The notes under the pieces were generated by a model that saw nothing but the letters and a program-made list of their open reading frames with translations, searched no databases and had not been told where the DNA came from. Below are positions 21,977 through 22,487 of a stretch of 22,487 bases of DNA, in pieces (within the stretch, counting starts at the first letter, position 1; each line of letters begins with the position of its first letter). The translations under genes and the position numbers were made by a program. This DNA is from Clostridium_T sp040217795 (GTDB taxonomy: Bacteria > Bacillota > Clostridia > Clostridiales > Clostridiaceae), in contig JBEHWK010000047.1 in the NCBI GenBank assembly GCA_040217795.1, forward strand, positions 1 through 22,487, given 5' to 3'.

Positions 21977-22487
21977 ATGGCGATATTGAAAAATGAAAAG
22001 AATCTTAATATAAAAGACTTATATAAAAGTTTTACTGTTAACAACGAAGAAGTTAATGTTCTAGAAAATATAAACCTGGATATAAAAGAAGGCGAGTTTA
22101 TAAGTATAGTGGGTCACAGCGGTTGTGGAAAGAGTACGTTGCTAAAAATCATTGCTGGGTTAGTAGATTTTAATGTTGGGTTAGTAACACTAGGTGAAAA
22201 AGAATTAAAAGAGCCAGGAACTGAAAGAGGCATGGTATTTCAAGAACATCGACTGCTTCCTTGGCTTTCAGTAAAAGATAATGTTTCCTTTGGTTTATAC
22301 AATCTTTCAAAAAGTGAAAAGCAGAAGCTGGTAGAAGAGCATATAGAGCTTGTAGGATTAAAAGGTTTTGAAAATGCATATCCTCATCAATTATCCGGTG
22401 GCATGGCCCAACGTGCTGCAATTGCAAGAGCGCTTGCACATAGGCCTCAGATTTTACTTCTTGATGAGCCTTTTGGTGCGCTGGATG
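21977..22487 (+). CDS. ABC transporter ATP-binding protein (SsuB/TauB-like), 3' end beyond window
   Basis: The first 170 codons of an ABC ATPase, open to the window edge. Walker A GHSGCGKST, the Q-loop in VFQEHRLLPW, signature LSGGMAQR and Walker B ILLLDEPFGALD are all intact. GRLLPWLSV-like wording and the partner permease place it in the sulfonate/nitrate/taurine importer group. GGGAGG lies 7-8 nt before the ATG (MAILKNEKN). The C-terminal part, including the switch histidine, and any following binding-protein gene are outside the window. Confidence 0.92.
   Translation, partial: MAILKNEKNLNIKDLYKSFTVNNEEVNVLENINLDIKEGEFISIVGHSGCGKSTLLKIIAGLVDFNVGLVTLGEKELKEPGTERGMVFQEHRLLPWLSVKDNVSFGLYNLSKSEKQKLVEEHIELVGLKGFENAYPHQLSGGMAQRAAIARALAHRPQILLLDEPFGALD

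Overview
The window comes from a low-GC Gram-positive anaerobe, most likely a Clostridium. The evidence is the AT-rich codon use, strong AGGAGG-type ribosome binding sites, two S-box (SAM-I) riboswitches, intrinsic terminators after most units, and proteins of clostridial type. No species can be named from the sequence alone.

Region 1 (1-5330) looks like ordinary chromosome. It holds the end of an rRNA operon (5S rRNA and tRNA-Lys), a PTS glucose-type EIIA gene on the minus strand behind a BglG/GlcT-type RAT antiterminator, asparagine synthetase asnB (minus), an Rrf2-family regulator with three clustered cysteines (minus), a lactate/malate dehydrogenase family gene, and a second identical tRNA-Lys.

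Region 2 (about 5630-22487) is a sulfur/SAM-linked accessory block, all on the plus strand. It has two small YezD/DUF2292-like ORFs and a decayed short gene, then a NifH-, NifD- and NifK-like operon behind an S-box. Next come a lipoprotein solute-binding protein, an unusual radical-SAM-like protein (Cx8CxxC), an MFS transporter and MTA/SAH nucleosidase. A second S-box precedes metK, followed by a second binding protein, a second radical-SAM paralogue and a PPOX-family protein. A third radical-SAM paralogue then leads an ABC permease and an ATPase cut by the window end. This is not a nitrogen-fixation cluster. The K-like subunit keeps all three P-cluster-type cysteines, the D-like subunit keeps one, and the FeMo-cofactor ligands are absent. 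This 3+1 pattern suggests a single [4Fe-4S] cluster, as in chlorophyllide oxidoreductase. The substrate is unknown; the S-boxes, sulfonate-type transporter, metK and MTA nucleosidase point to scavenging or transformation of an organosulfur compound.

The most striking regulatory observation is a short RNA motif present six times, in front of almost every unit of region 2. A variable outer stem, a GA/A internal loop, a CTAG/CTAG-type inner stem with an A-rich 4-5 nt loop, and then AGG form a hairpin. The 3' arm of its outer stem is also the 5' arm of an intrinsic terminator. It is therefore an antiterminator/terminator pair, resembling RAT elements in layout but not in sequence, and it defines a putative regulon. 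In two leaders it lies immediately downstream of an S-box attenuator. I do not recognise it as a known class. A shared AT-rich motif (ATAAAACATATAG) lies at four promoters or upstream regions, including that of the Rrf2 gene itself, and may be the Rrf2 operator.
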